From Acidilobus sp. 7A (GTDB lineage Archaea > Thermoproteota > Thermoprotei_A > Sulfolobales > Acidilobaceae): DNA of 64,000 bases. The position numbers were made by a program, and so were the translations under genes. Location of the stretch: NCBI RefSeq assembly GCF_003431325.1, contig NZ_CP010515.1, forward strand, positions 1,178,001 to 1,242,000, given 5' to 3'. Shown in pieces: positions 7,254 through 16,172 of this stretch; position 1 is the first letter of the stretch; every line of letters begins with the position of its first letter. Below the pieces are notes generated by a model. The model was given only the letters and a program-made list of their open reading frames with translations, was not told the DNA's origin and made no database searches.

Positions 7254-9131
7254 ATGAGTAGCGAGGAGAGAATTCAGAGGGCCGAGAGCACAGACAGACA
7301 GCTCAGGAGGTCCCTCTCGCTGATAGACGTAACTGCCCTCGTCTTCGGCGCCCTGGTAGGAAGCGGCTGGCTCTTCGCCTCCTACTACACGGCAATGGCA
7401 GTAGGCCCCGCGGCCTTCATTTCATGGATTATTGCGGGGGTGCTCATGCTCTTCGTGGCACTCGCGTTCGCCGAGCTCTCCGCGGCAATACCTAAGTCAG
7501 GGTCTATAGTTAGGTACCCCCAGTACACTCACGGCAGCTTCGCGTCATTAGTCCTCTCATGGTCTTACCTCGTGGCCTCCCTGAGCGTGGCCCCCGCCGA
7601 GGCGATAGCGGTGGTGACCTACCTGGCCATATTCTTCCCATGGCTCTACGCCACCAAGACGACGCCCCTGGGAAGCGTCACGGTGCTCACGGCGCCCGGA
7701 GTCATCATAGCGTTCGCGCTGCTGACAGCGTTCTTCCTAATAAACTACTATGGAGTTAAAATTATGGGCTCCACAAACACGTCCCTGACCTACATAAAGT
7801 TCGTGATTCCCATAGTTACAATACTGCTCCTCCTGGGCCTCGCGCTGCACCCAAGGAACTTCAGCACCCCGTCATTTATGCCCTACGGCACGGCCCCGAT
7901 CATTATGTCGATATCAACCACAGGCATAGTGTTCTCATACCTAGGATTCAGGCAGGGCCTTGACTTTGCTGGTGAGACCAGGAACCCGCAGAGGGACGTG
8001 CCGCTGGGCACGATACTGGGCTTCGTGATGGGCATAATAGTCTATGTCCTCCTGCAGGTCTCGTTCATAGGCTCAATACCTTGGTCAGCCCTCGGCCTCA
8101 GGCCCGGCAACTGGACCGGCCTCTCAGCCACTCCCATCTCAGCTGCCCCATTCTTTGAGGTGGCCAGGCTCTCAAGCTCCTCGGCCCTGAGGTGGTGGAG
8201 CTGGGGCGTCATGCTGGGCGCCATATTGGCCCCCATAGGGACGGGCCTAATTTACATAGGCACTGTGTCAAGGGTGCTCTATGGCATGTCAACAAACGGC
8301 AGCATGCCGGAGACCTTCATGAAGCTCAACAGGCACCGGGTGCCATGGATAGGGCTGCTTATATCGTGGCTTATAGGCGCCCTCTACCTCCTTCCGTTCC
8401 CCTCCTGGGCCTACATAGCCAGCCTGACAGTGTTCGCCACGGTGTTCACGTATACAGTAGGCGGGGCAGCGGTTCCTGCCCTCAGGAAGCACGCGCCTGA
8501 GATAAGGAGGCCGTTCAAGCTCTGGGCGCCCACGGTAATGGGCGGAATAGCCTTCATAGCGGCCTACATGATAGTCTACTGGGCGGGCTTCAGCACCATG
8601 TGGATAGCCGTGCCGCTGGTGCTGGCCGGCCTGCCGATCTTCTACATTTACGTGGCGCCTCGCTGGTACGAGGTCAGCAGGTCCCTAGGCGCTGCCCTCG
8701 GCGTGGCGTACTGGGTGGTGCTCGCCGTCACCACGTACTTCCTGCTGTACAGGGATATAGTGCTGCCCTGGGCCTCGATAAGCTATGGGCCGCTCCCGCT
8801 TAAGCTATCATACCAGGTTGACTTCTGGGCCTTCGTGTTGATCAACCTGCTCACGACGGTAGCCTTCACCTTAGTGGTGTACTCTATGGGCAATGAGGAG
8901 CTGAGGAAGGAGATAAACTCCGGCTGGTGGGTCATAGCTGCCCTCTTCATTGGCATAATTCTCGTGTTCTACGGCACCCTGGGACCCTTCGGATCCAACG
9001 CGCCAATAGGCTACCCCCTCGACGACGTAAGCACAGCAGTGGCGGCAGCAGTGCTTTACGTGTTTGCGCTCATCAGCGCGCGCAGGACTAAGGACCTCGA
9101 GGCCCTGATACAGAGCCTTAAAGGCCCCTGA
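7254..9131 (+). CDS. APC superfamily amino-acid permease
   Basis: Integral membrane secondary transporter of the amino acid-polyamine-organocation superfamily, 625 residues with about 12-14 hydrophobic segments. The first helix carries the broken-helix glycine motif (FGALVGSGWLF) and helix 2-3 the AELSAAIPKSGS signature, both typical of APC transporters. FAGETRNPQRDVP after the sixth segment is also characteristic. The protein is longer than bacterial LeuT-type APC members (about 450-500), with additional C-terminal helices. Substrate cannot be read from sequence; an amino acid is likely for a peptide-degrading organism. Single gene with its own promoter. Confidence 0.85.
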   Translation: MSSEERIQRAESTDRQLRRSLSLIDVTALVFGALVGSGWLFASYYTAMAVGPAAFISWIIAGVLMLFVALAFAELSAAIPKSGSIVRYPQYTHGSFASLVLSWSYLVASLSVAPAEAIAVVTYLAIFFPWLYATKTTPLGSVTVLTAPGVIIAFALLTAFFLINYYGVKIMGSTNTSLTYIKFVIPIVTILLLLGLALHPRNFSTPSFMPYGTAPIIMSISTTGIVFSYLGFRQGLDFAGETRNPQRDVPLGTILGFVMGIIVYVLLQVSFIGSIPWSALGLRPGNWTGLSATPISAAPFFEVARLSSSSALRWWSWGVMLGAILAPIGTGLIYIGTVSRVLYGMSTNGSMPETFMKLNRHRVPWIGLLISWLIGALYLLPFPSWAYIASLTVFATVFTYTVGGAAVPALRKHAPEIRRPFKLWAPTVMGGIAFIAAYMIVYWAGFSTMWIAVPLVLAGLPIFYIYVAPRWYEVSRSLGAALGVAYWVVLAVTTYFLLYRDIVLPWASISYGPLPLKLSYQVDFWAFVLINLLTTVAFTLVVYSMGNEELRKEINSGWWVIAALFIGIILVFYGTLGPFGSNAPIGYPLDDVSTAVAAAVLYVFALISARRTKDLEALIQSLKGP

Positions 9132-9199
9132 CCTTAACCTGCACGAAACTGTAGAACCCTTTTATTTCTTTTTTAACCAGCGCTTTTGCGGGGCTTGGC

Positions 9200-11374
9200 T
9201 TGCCCACGTTCAAATTTGACGAGAGCATGTTCAGGGCAGTTAGCTTCCTTCCGTCGTCCAACAGGGCCTTCGTGGACGGCTGCACAGCGAGCGACGCCGG
9301 AAGAATGTGCTTCTCGCAGGTCAGCGAGAGGGCCATAAGGGTGGCGGAGCCAGGGGCCAGGGACTTCAAGGCCCAGCAACTGAAGTCCCCGGAGCTTGTC
9401 ATAGGCGAGTACAGACTGCAGCTGCTGCCTCACATCAAGGTAACCCGCGGGAGCGTGACGGTTTTTGAAGAGTGGGAGCCTGACGACAGGCTCGTGCGCG
9501 GCGCCAACAGGACGTGGGTGGACCCGCTCTTCGCTGACGTGAGGCCCGCCGAGAGCTGGCTCAACTACCGTACCATAGTTACGGGCAAGGTCACGTGCTC
9601 CGACGGCAGGGTCTGCAGCTCATTCGCCATCTCCCTCAGACCTGGGGAGCCCATCTATGGCCTCGGGGAGCACTTCGGCCACATTAACAAGAGGGGAGGG
9701 GAGTTCATAACGTGGGCCGCCGACGCGCCTTCAACGCCCAGCTACGCCACCTACGTGCCTGTGCCCTTCGTATGGTCACCGAGGGGCTGGGGGCTGCTAG
9801 TTAACACCTACTCCCCGGTTTACTTCGACCTCGGCAAGTCCTCATACGACAGGCTGCTCATAGTGACCAGGGGGCCCCTTGACGTCTACCTGATGTTCGG
9901 CACGCCCAAGGAGATACTGGGGACCCTCTACGACCTGACGGGCCTCCCAAGGGCCCCGCCGCCCAAGTGGAGCTTCGGCTACTGGCAGAGCAAGTGCGCC
10001 TACAACAGCCAGGACGAGGTGCTGGGCGTCGCCAGGGAGCTCAGGGCCAGGGGCTACCCGGCTGACGTGATTCACGTAGACCCGCCGTGGGAGGGGAACT
10101 GGAGGAAGTACAGGTGCGACACCGTAGACTTTGAGTGGGACACGAGCGCATTCCCCGACCCCAAGGGGATGGTGGACGAGCTGCACAGGCTCGGCTTCAA
10201 GCTGTCCCTCTGGATAAACCCATACATAGAGCCCGGCACAAGGCTCTGGTCAAGGCTGGAGAGGTACATGGTCAAGTCGAGGCTTGGCGGCCTCGCGACC
10301 CCTGCAGCTGACTGCCAGAGGAGGGAGGGTGCGGGCATAGTTGACCTGACAGACCCTGAGGGCTTCAATGCCTTCAAGCAGGCCCTCAAGGACCTCGTGC
10401 TCCCTTACGCCGACGTCATAAAGGCTGACTACGGCGAGGCCGTGCCGCCCGAGGCCGACTTCAGGAACGGCATGAGCGGCGAGGAGGCCCACAACTACTA
10501 CCCCGTGCTCTACATGAAGGCGGTGTACGAGGCAACCCTTGAGGCCAAGGGCTACAGCATGGTCTGGGGCAGGTCGGGCAGCACGGGCGTCTGGCAGTAC
10601 CCGCTCAACTGGGGAGGCGACGTGCCGTCGAGCTGGGAGGGCCTGAGGCAGGCTATAAGGGGACTGCTCTCATACCACGCCAGCGGCGCCTTCTTCGCCT
10701 CCTTCGACGTGGGCGGCTTCATAGGAAGGCCTAGCGACGAGCTCTACCTGAGGTTCCTCCAGGCCGGCATTATGGTGAGCCACGTGAGGGCCCACGGGGT
10801 CACAGACAGGGAGCCGTGGAAGTACTCGCCGAGGGAGACCCTGGCGGCCCTTAGGCTGAGGTACAGGCTGCTGCCCTACATCTACTCCGAGTCCTGGAGG
10901 TCCGTAGAGGAGAGGGTGCCGCTGGTGAGGCCCCTGCCCCTCGAGCATCCCGACGACCCCAACGTGTATGACATAGACGACGAGTTCTACCTCGGCTCAA
11001 GCCTGCTCGTGGCGCCCATAGTTGAGGAGGGCCAGCCTGGCAGGAGGGTCTACCTGCCCGAGGGGAGGTGGGTGGACTACTTCACCGGCAATGAGTACGA
11101 GGGAGGCAGGTGGGTGACCATATCTTACGACTCCCTCGACAGGTTCCCGCTGCTGGTCAGGGAGAACTCTGTGATACCGATGCTCGGCGCTGACGTTGAC
11201 CACGTGCCAGAGGGCCGCTTCAGCCCAGTGGAGTTCCACACCTTCAAGGTCGTCGACGCCGAGTACCCATACTACGACGACGGCCTCAGGGCCGCTGTGA
11301 GGTGCAGGGGAGGCAGGTGCTCAGTCGACGGGATGCCAGCCGACGTCAAGTACACCTTTGTCCACCAGAGCTGA
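9200..11374 (+). CDS. GH31 family alpha-glycosidase (alpha-xylosidase/alpha-glucosidase)
   Basis: Retaining glycoside hydrolase of family 31, 724 residues, lacking a signal peptide and so probably intracellular. The nucleophile lies in IKADYGEAVP (Asp near residue 409), and the acid/base in WGGDVPSSWEG (Asp near residue 473). The upstream signatures VIHVDPPW and FKLSLWINPYI are also present. The KxDYGE form and overall organisation resemble archaeal alpha-xylosidases such as Sulfolobus XylS; alpha-glucosidase or isoprimeverose hydrolysis cannot be separated by reading. The start is TTG at 9200, about 40 bp after a TATA-like TTTTATTTC, giving a very short leader. The next gene starts shortly after its stop. 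Confidence 0.85.
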   Translation: MPTFKFDESMFRAVSFLPSSNRAFVDGCTASDAGRMCFSQVSERAIRVAEPGARDFKAQQLKSPELVIGEYRLQLLPHIKVTRGSVTVFEEWEPDDRLVRGANRTWVDPLFADVRPAESWLNYRTIVTGKVTCSDGRVCSSFAISLRPGEPIYGLGEHFGHINKRGGEFITWAADAPSTPSYATYVPVPFVWSPRGWGLLVNTYSPVYFDLGKSSYDRLLIVTRGPLDVYLMFGTPKEILGTLYDLTGLPRAPPPKWSFGYWQSKCAYNSQDEVLGVARELRARGYPADVIHVDPPWEGNWRKYRCDTVDFEWDTSAFPDPKGMVDELHRLGFKLSLWINPYIEPGTRLWSRLERYMVKSRLGGLATPAADCQRREGAGIVDLTDPEGFNAFKQALKDLVLPYADVIKADYGEAVPPEADFRNGMSGEEAHNYYPVLYMKAVYEATLEAKGYSMVWGRSGSTGVWQYPLNWGGDVPSSWEGLRQAIRGLLSYHASGAFFASFDVGGFIGRPSDELYLRFLQAGIMVSHVRAHGVTDREPWKYSPRETLAALRLRYRLLPYIYSESWRSVEERVPLVRPLPLEHPDDPNVYDIDDEFYLGSSLLVAPIVEEGQPGRRVYLPEGRWVDYFTGNEYEGGRWVTISYDSLDRFPLLVRENSVIPMLGADVDHVPEGRFSPVEFHTFKVVDAEYPYYDDGLRAAVRCRGGRCSVDGMPADVKYTFVHQS

Positions 11375-11414
11375 GGCGTTTAACCCCCGCCGAGCGCCTA
11401 GGCGGCCGACGCTC

Positions 11415-12218
11415 ATGGTAATGTCAAAGCGTCAAGAGTCCGCCAACCATGTGCAGGCTGCTGGCGCCAGGCGAAGAGCTCACTTTGATACTGGCGCTAT
11501 CTCGACGCTGATATCTTCATATGCGGCGTCCCTAGTCACCGTACTGGTCCTGGGTCCAGTGAACCCAGTTAGGTTGATCCTTGTGGCTATCCTATTTGCA
11601 CTTAACATTACTAGCCTGACCAGGGTTCACGTCAGGTTAGCGTCAAGGCCCAGGTTAACGGACTACGCGCTCTTCGCTGTTAATGTGGCGCCTTACGCAT
11701 ACCTACTTTACCCAAGGCCGCCGGCTTGGTTAGTCATACCAGCAATACCGCTGGCGTTGTTCATAATCGAGGCGGCCAGGGGGAGGGGCAGGGGCGCCTT
11801 AGCTAACGCTGCCGGCACGGCGCTCATAGCCTCAGCTTACCTGCCATTCTACGCCCTGATGGGTGGAGTTGTGTCGATAGCAGTGCTTTACATGGCCTTA
11901 ACATGGGTAGCCTATCACGCCTTCTCCGCTGTTTACGTTGAGGGCAAGCTACCCTTTAGAAGCGTTAAACCTTGGTTATCCAGCGTGCTGTGGTTCACGG
12001 TTATGCCTCCCCTGGCCGCGTTAGCCATCATCCACCTTAGCTGGTACTTCACTATGCCCCTCATAGAGCCCAGCATAAGGGCAGTTCACGCACTGGGCGA
12101 GGGCAAGATCGACAGAGAGCTGAGGGCTAGGATTAGGAGGATCGGCTTCGGTTCCCTAGCAGAATCGCTGGTGCTGGCGGCGACGCTGCTCGCATTAATT
12201 GCACTCTATGGGCACTAG
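11415..12218 (+). CDS. Polytopic membrane protein, possibly YwiC-like
   Basis: Unrecognised membrane protein, 268 residues from the ATG at 11415; an upstream in-frame start at 11358 would overlap the GH31 gene and add an Arg/Pro-rich stretch unlikely to be translated. About seven hydrophobic segments are seen, with a cytoplasmic-looking loop near the end (GEGKIDRELRARIRRIG) followed by a final helix. The pattern of short helices with Tyr-Pro-Arg loops and a penultimate basic loop recalls YwiC-like integral membrane proteins, but this is a weak family guess. Codon use has more AT than the GH31 gene upstream. Confidence 0.55.
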   Translation: MVMSKRQESANHVQAAGARRRAHFDTGAISTLISSYAASLVTVLVLGPVNPVRLILVAILFALNITSLTRVHVRLASRPRLTDYALFAVNVAPYAYLLYPRPPAWLVIPAIPLALFIIEAARGRGRGALANAAGTALIASAYLPFYALMGGVVSIAVLYMALTWVAYHAFSAVYVEGKLPFRSVKPWLSSVLWFTVMPPLAALAIIHLSWYFTMPLIEPSIRAVHALGEGKIDRELRARIRRIGFGSLAESLVLAATLLALIALYGH

Positions 12219-12376
12219 GGGGCAGACAGCTATGCTGACGTCGGACATGCTTATAGAGGCGTCGAGCCTGTTATGGGCGGCGTTCACACGGCTAAGAAGG
12301 TACAGGAGGACTATGAGGTCGTCTCATTCTAAGCCGCCTCTCCGCTTCTTTATTCCTAGGCCCTGAGGTACCCCAG

Positions 12377-12859
12377 GTGCAGGGCTTGGCTGTCCCGGGC
12401 CATGTGGCCAGGTCATACATTAAGGACTCGAGGGATGAGCAGGTGCAGCCGGCAGGCGTCGACATAAGGCTGGGGGAGGTGATGGAGTTCCTCAATGACG
12501 GCGAGCTGAGGGCGACCTCTAAGAGGCTCCCAGACGTCAGGTCCGTGAGGCCAGTTAACGGCCTCTACAGGCTCCAGCCGGGGGCCTACAAGGTAAGGTT
12601 CCTTGACGTCGTCTCAGTCCCCCCTGACGCCGTAGGCATCTGCTACCCCAGGAGCACGCTGCTCAGGATGGGCATCACCATATCGTGCGCAGTCTGGGAC
12701 CCGGGGTACATGGGGAGGGGGGAGGCCCTCATGATAGTTGCCAACCCCCACGGGGCCGTGATAGAGCAGGGGGCGAGGGTGGCCCAGATGGTGTTCATTA
12801 GGCTTGAGTCAAGGCCGTCCTCGCTTTACAGCGGCTCATACCAGGGCGAGAACCTCTGA
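12377..12859 (+). CDS. dut: dUTP pyrophosphatase / dCTP deaminase family (DCD-DUT)
   Basis: Trimeric nucleotide-pool enzyme that removes dUTP, supplying dUMP and preventing uracil incorporation. 160 residues, the usual size for the crenarchaeal enzyme. Seen: AGVDIRLGEV, the PRSTLLRMGI motif, VWDPGYMGRGE (substrate-binding turn), ARVAQMVFIRLE and a C-terminal SGSYQGENL. The family mixes dCTP deaminases, dUTPases and bifunctional enzymes; length and motif spacing favour dUTPase. GTG start at 12377. Its stop codon is immediately followed by the remnant of a TnpB-type element. Confidence 0.82.
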   Translation: MQGLAVPGHVARSYIKDSRDEQVQPAGVDIRLGEVMEFLNDGELRATSKRLPDVRSVRPVNGLYRLQPGAYKVRFLDVVSVPPDAVGICYPRSTLLRMGITISCAVWDPGYMGRGEALMIVANPHGAVIEQGARVAQMVFIRLESRPSSLYSGSYQGENL

Positions 12860-12962
12860 CCTCCTCCCCGCCCCTTCAGGCTTGCCGTTCATTTTGTCGG
12901 GGCACGCGCCTAACGCGAGCACATTAAAGGGACTGAAGCCCCAAGGTCCTCTACTGCGGCAT
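12857..12962 (-). mobile_element. TnpB 3'-end remnant (family D), abutting the dut stop
   Basis: The stop region reads TCTGACCTCCTCCCCGCCC, nearly identical to 45720-45740, where the reverse strand encodes a recognisable TnpB C-terminus (GGEEV then R). On the minus strand here GGGGAGGAGGTCAG is kept but the frame is broken. This suggests the right end of a decayed IS200/IS605-type element. Confidence 0.5.
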
Positions 12963-13528
12963 AGCGCACAAAAGTGTGTGCTATGGTTGACCCTTGGAGG
13001 GCCCTTCAAGCCCCGGCCTCTGCGCATTCAGCGTGCTCTCTACTTCTCTGCCAGTGTCAGTGACTATCTTGATGAGGTACTCAACCATGCCTTTTATCTC
13101 GTTGAGGTTACTTGAGAGCCGCGGGTACTGCTCAGGGCTCACCCTGTCAGCCTCGACCTTCTCCTTCAACGCCCTTAGGATGCCCTTCACGTACTCTAGT
13201 TCCCTCCCATCCTCAACAAGCCCCTTGAAGGTAAGGCCGGAGTCGGCGTGCAGGCGGGACACGTTGACGCAGTCGTTAGGGCCGAGGTAGCAGCGCTTTA
13301 CCTTCCTGTGTACCGTGCCGTCAGGGGCCTTGCAATATGCTACGCCGTGCACGGCGTAGTAGTAGGTACGGCTGTCCTTCCTGCGCTTTTCAATGTAGAA
13401 GGTACGGCTGTCCGCAGTGAGGGCAGATGTTCCTACCCTTGTCCTGCCCGCCTGCGGCCTCCACCTGCCTCCTCACGTAACTGCAGGCAGCCCAAGTATT
13501 TTATGTCTAGCACACACTTTTATGTGCT
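12963..13528. mobile_element. 566-bp cassette bounded by 20-bp inverted repeats
   Basis: The right end reads AGCACACACTTTTATGTGCT (13509-13528); the left end (12963-12982) is its reverse complement with 2 mismatches. Each terminal repeat is itself an imperfect palindrome. The cassette encloses a broken zinc-ribbon gene on the minus strand, whose stop codon lies inside the left repeat. No transposase is recognised. It may be a non-autonomous element or a gene flanked by two related hairpins. Confidence 0.45.
12981..13476 (-). pseudogene. Frameshifted crenarchaeal zinc-ribbon protein
   Basis: Reads from GTG at 13476 through an N-terminal NICPHCGQP (first half of a zinc ribbon), then hits a stop; the +1-shifted frame continues RTFYIEKRRKDSRTYYYAVHG, then a second Cys region (RCYLGPND), and ends at 12981. 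This arrangement (CPxCG, a stretch rich in Tyr, then CYLGP) resembles a common crenarchaeal family of small zinc-ribbon proteins of unknown function. The break falls where GGACAGCCGTACCT occurs twice, 28 bp apart, so a slippage or duplication event is a plausible cause. An intact downstream reading frame of 123 residues from GTG 13352 might still be expressed. Confidence 0.5.
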
Positions 13529-13987
13529 GTTGGTGTTAAGGGGTAGAAGAAAGACAGCCAGGCCCTCGAGGGCCCATCAGCCTGGTGTTTCCATGTAAAT
13601 TTGCGTGGAAAACGTTGCAGGGGACCACTATGTAAGGCCGCGGCAGGACGTGCCCAGCGACCGCGCCGCCGTCAGCACCAAGGCCTCAGCGCGAGCGCAG
13701 CGCCTCCTCCGCGACCTTCAGCTTGTAGGTAGCGAATGCATAGCGCGGGCTGCGGGAGTTAAACCCGAAGGCCCGCCTTCAGTATAACTTTACCGTTACA
13801 CTGATCACCTTGGCCTCACTGAACTCCCTCGCCTCGACCAGCCCCCTGGCCGCCCTCTCAGCCCCCCACGAAGTTCGGTACCCTGTCGTGGACGGGCCTC
13901 GGAGGGACAGACCGCTCCTCTCGAGGGGGCCCCAGGCGGCCCTCCTTACCCCTGTCCTTCTCAGCCTGAGCCTCCCCTAAGTCCAAC
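13529..13987. other. Gene-free stretch with one strong hairpin
   Basis: No open frame here looks genuine. A two-tier hairpin sits at 13745-13776: GCGGGC pairs with GCCCGC, inside which CGGG pairs with CCCG around loop AGTTAAA. Minus-strand frames give short fragments such as AREFSEAKVISV, consistent with decayed coding DNA of unknown origin. Confidence 0.35.
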
Positions 13988-15376
13988 TTAACCTCCCTCC
14001 GAGAGGTACCTGACCCACTGGGCGGCTATAGAGGCGAGGAGCTGACCTGGGTCCTGCGTTGGGCTCTGAAGCCACGAGAAGACTGGCCCGTTGAACGACG
14101 GTATCAGGTAGGGGTAGGTCTGGGGCACAGTCGGCGGCGTCGCCGTGGCGTTCTCATTAGCTATGAGTATGGCCTTCAGCCACTCCCTCTCGTAAGCGGG
14201 AACTGAGGAGTTTGACATTATCTCAACGTAGGCCTGCCTCGATATGGGCAGGGAGCCCTGAAGGTAGAAGGCCTGCTCCTGGAACTGGGGCGACAGCACG
14301 AACCTAAGGAACTCCAAGGCCAGTCCCTTGTGCTGGCTGTACTTGCTTATCCCGAGGAAGGTGGAGCCTGGCTCGCCGTAGCCGCCAGGCAGGGGGGCCA
14401 TCAGGAGTTGTGAGGCTACGCTGGAGTTTAGGCCCATTATGTCGTTGGCCCACGCTATGGCCCCGGCCACCGAGCCCTCACCGACAAGCTGGGCGAGGGT
14501 GTCATAGCCTATGGCTATATCTGACGGCGATGGCTCGTAACTTACCAGCTCCCTTAGAACCTCCAGGGCGTCAACCCCGGCTGTGCTGTTGAAGCTGGGC
14601 GGAGGGAACGGGTAGCGCCACCAGCTCGGCGCGCAGCCCATAAACATCGTGCCATAGCCAGGCAGCCCAGCTGGGCTACCGCAGTCCAAGGTTGAGTTGT
14701 GAGCGTAGTACCACTCGAAAATCGCCGGGTAGGTGTCTATGAGCTCGTGTGAGGGCTCATCCTCGACAAGGAAGCCGTACTTAACAAGCCCCTTGCCTAC
14801 AAGGAACTTGTCGGCGTCAATTACGGCTGTCCAGTTCTGCCACGTCCACGGGTTAAGCTGCACGTGGTACTCGCTGTAGAACTCCTGCTGCAGAGTTACG
14901 TTGTTGAAGAGCGTAGCGTTGTACGCCAGAAGCTCAACCCACGTCTGGATGGCGACGCCTATGACCTCGGCGCTTCCGTTGCTCAGCTCATAGACTCCGC
15001 CAAACGCCTCCTGGTCCCATATTATGTCGCTCTGGTTGAAGTAGCTCATGTTAAGAGGAACCAGGTATGGGGCTAAGAGCTGAGAGGAGGTCGGTGTGAA
15101 TGTGACTACATCGTACTGGGGGCTGTGGGCCTCGAGGACCGTCAGCTCGTTTTGAACGTAGGAGTTCCAAGGGAACGGAACAACCACTACCTTGACATCG
15201 GGATGCGAGGCCTCGAACTCCTCGGCAGCAAGCTGGACGACAGGCTCTATATCGCTGTAGGTGACTATCACAAGCCGCTGGTTCGCTGAGGGCGCCATGT
15301 GGAGGACCAGCCATCCGACCACCGCAATCACTATCACCAAAATTACAGCTATGGCCAGCAGGGCGCTCCTCCTCAC
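13988..15376 (-). CDS. ABC transporter extracellular solute-binding protein, family 1 (sugar-type)
   Basis: Secreted, membrane-anchored binding protein for an ABC importer, 462 residues. A single hydrophobic N-terminal segment (residues 5-28) follows MRRS and would act as anchor or signal. The mature part has the family-1 pattern: RLVIVTYSDIEPVVQLAAEEFEASHPDVKV, a central region with many aromatic residues, and SQHKGLALEFLRFVLSPQFQEQAF near the C-terminus. It is rich in Asn-x-Ser/Thr sites, as is common for crenarchaeal surface proteins. No permease or ATPase gene is adjacent, so it is an orphan and may use the GlcTUV system at 35.8-38.6 kb or another one elsewhere. A 16-bp palindrome lies 47 bp upstream. 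Confidence 0.82.
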   Translation of the reverse strand: MRRSALLAIAVILVIVIAVVGWLVLHMAPSANQRLVIVTYSDIEPVVQLAAEEFEASHPDVKVVVVPFPWNSYVQNELTVLEAHSPQYDVVTFTPTSSQLLAPYLVPLNMSYFNQSDIIWDQEAFGGVYELSNGSAEVIGVAIQTWVELLAYNATLFNNVTLQQEFYSEYHVQLNPWTWQNWTAVIDADKFLVGKGLVKYGFLVEDEPSHELIDTYPAIFEWYYAHNSTLDCGSPAGLPGYGTMFMGCAPSWWRYPFPPPSFNSTAGVDALEVLRELVSYEPSPSDIAIGYDTLAQLVGEGSVAGAIAWANDIMGLNSSVASQLLMAPLPGGYGEPGSTFLGISKYSQHKGLALEFLRFVLSPQFQEQAFYLQGSLPISRQAYVEIMSNSSVPAYEREWLKAILIANENATATPPTVPQTYPYLIPSFNGPVFSWLQSPTQDPGQLLASIAAQWVRYLSEGG

Positions 15377-15422
15377 ATCAGCTCGCCCTCATAACATGCT
15401 TCCCCTGGCGCGCTTAACGGCT

Positions 15423-15438
15423 TATTGAATTTTCAATA
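15423..15438. promoter_or_regulatory. 16-bp palindrome upstream of the solute-binding protein gene
   Basis: TATTGAA-TT-TTCAATA, perfect 7-bp arms with a 2-bp centre, 47 bp before the gene start at 15376. Its position near the expected promoter fits a transcription-factor operator. GTAAAG/CTTTAC inverted arms follow further upstream. Confidence 0.4.
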
Positions 15439-15595
15439 CACAGCTGCAATGCCTTGTAAAGTTATTGAGTGCCGTGCTTTACTTAGAGCCAAGATAATAT
15501 GCTAATTATCCCACTGGCCATCTCTTGCTGTGCTTACTTTGCTTTAGGACTTTTCCTGCCCAGAGATATACGGGCGTCTAAAGTGAGGCAGGGCC

Positions 15596-16168
15596 TCATA
15601 GGTGCACCACGGCTGGCATCAGTATAGGTATGATAAGGGTTAGAACTACTCCTTGAACCATGCCCTCAAGGCCAACCTCGGGGCCACCATACCTAGTTAT
15701 GACGCCCAGCGTGGTGTCCATTGACGTTGCCCCGCCCATAACCACAGAACCCTCGCCCACGTACCTCTTAAGGAGCGGGAAGAGCGCCAGGGTTATGTCC
15801 TCGCGCAGCTGGTTGCCCACGAAGCCTATCACCCCCATGGCTGGGCTGAAGAGCGAGAGGAAGGGGCCGGTGAACGAGTACCACCCGGAGCCAAGGGCCG
15901 CGGCCACCGCGAGCCTCACGGGCAGGTCGAGGGGTAGCGCTATTATGAGCCCTGCCACGACGTCGCCCACTACTGCAAATGCCGTGAAGGCGAGCCCCCT
16001 GCTCAGGATCCTCCTGCCCGCGGCCGCCAGCCTTCTCCACGAGAGGCCGACGTATATCCCGGCGGTGCCGACTACTATGTAGAGGAATACGTAGGCGTAG
16101 GGCAGCACGAGCTCAGGCCTCGGCCTCAGCAGGGCCCCAACAGCTATGCCTACCGCGAACGCTGTCAC
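15596..16168 (-). CDS. lysO: LysO-like exporter, C-terminal domain protein
   Basis: Membrane protein matching the second half of the LysO/YbjE (DUF340) lysine-exporter family. The signature regions are present: AALGSGWYSFTGPFLS, VGNQLREDITLALFPLL, GGATSMDTTLGVIT and a final helix GVVLTLIIPILMPAVV. In bacteria LysO is one polypeptide of about 300 residues; here the 190-residue core is a separate gene, with the N-terminal part encoded just upstream. The GTG start at 16168 is 4 bp beyond the stop of the upstream gene, with GGGAGGAG inside that gene's end. Substrate is inferred from the family only (lysine and its toxic analogue in E. coli). Confidence 0.75.
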   Translation of the reverse strand: MTAFAVGIAVGALLRPRPELVLPYAYVFLYIVVGTAGIYVGLSWRRLAAAGRRILSRGLAFTAFAVVGDVVAGLIIALPLDLPVRLAVAAALGSGWYSFTGPFLSLFSPAMGVIGFVGNQLREDITLALFPLLKRYVGEGSVVMGGATSMDTTLGVITRYGGPEVGLEGMVQGVVLTLIIPILMPAVVHL

Positions 16169-16172
16169 TGTC

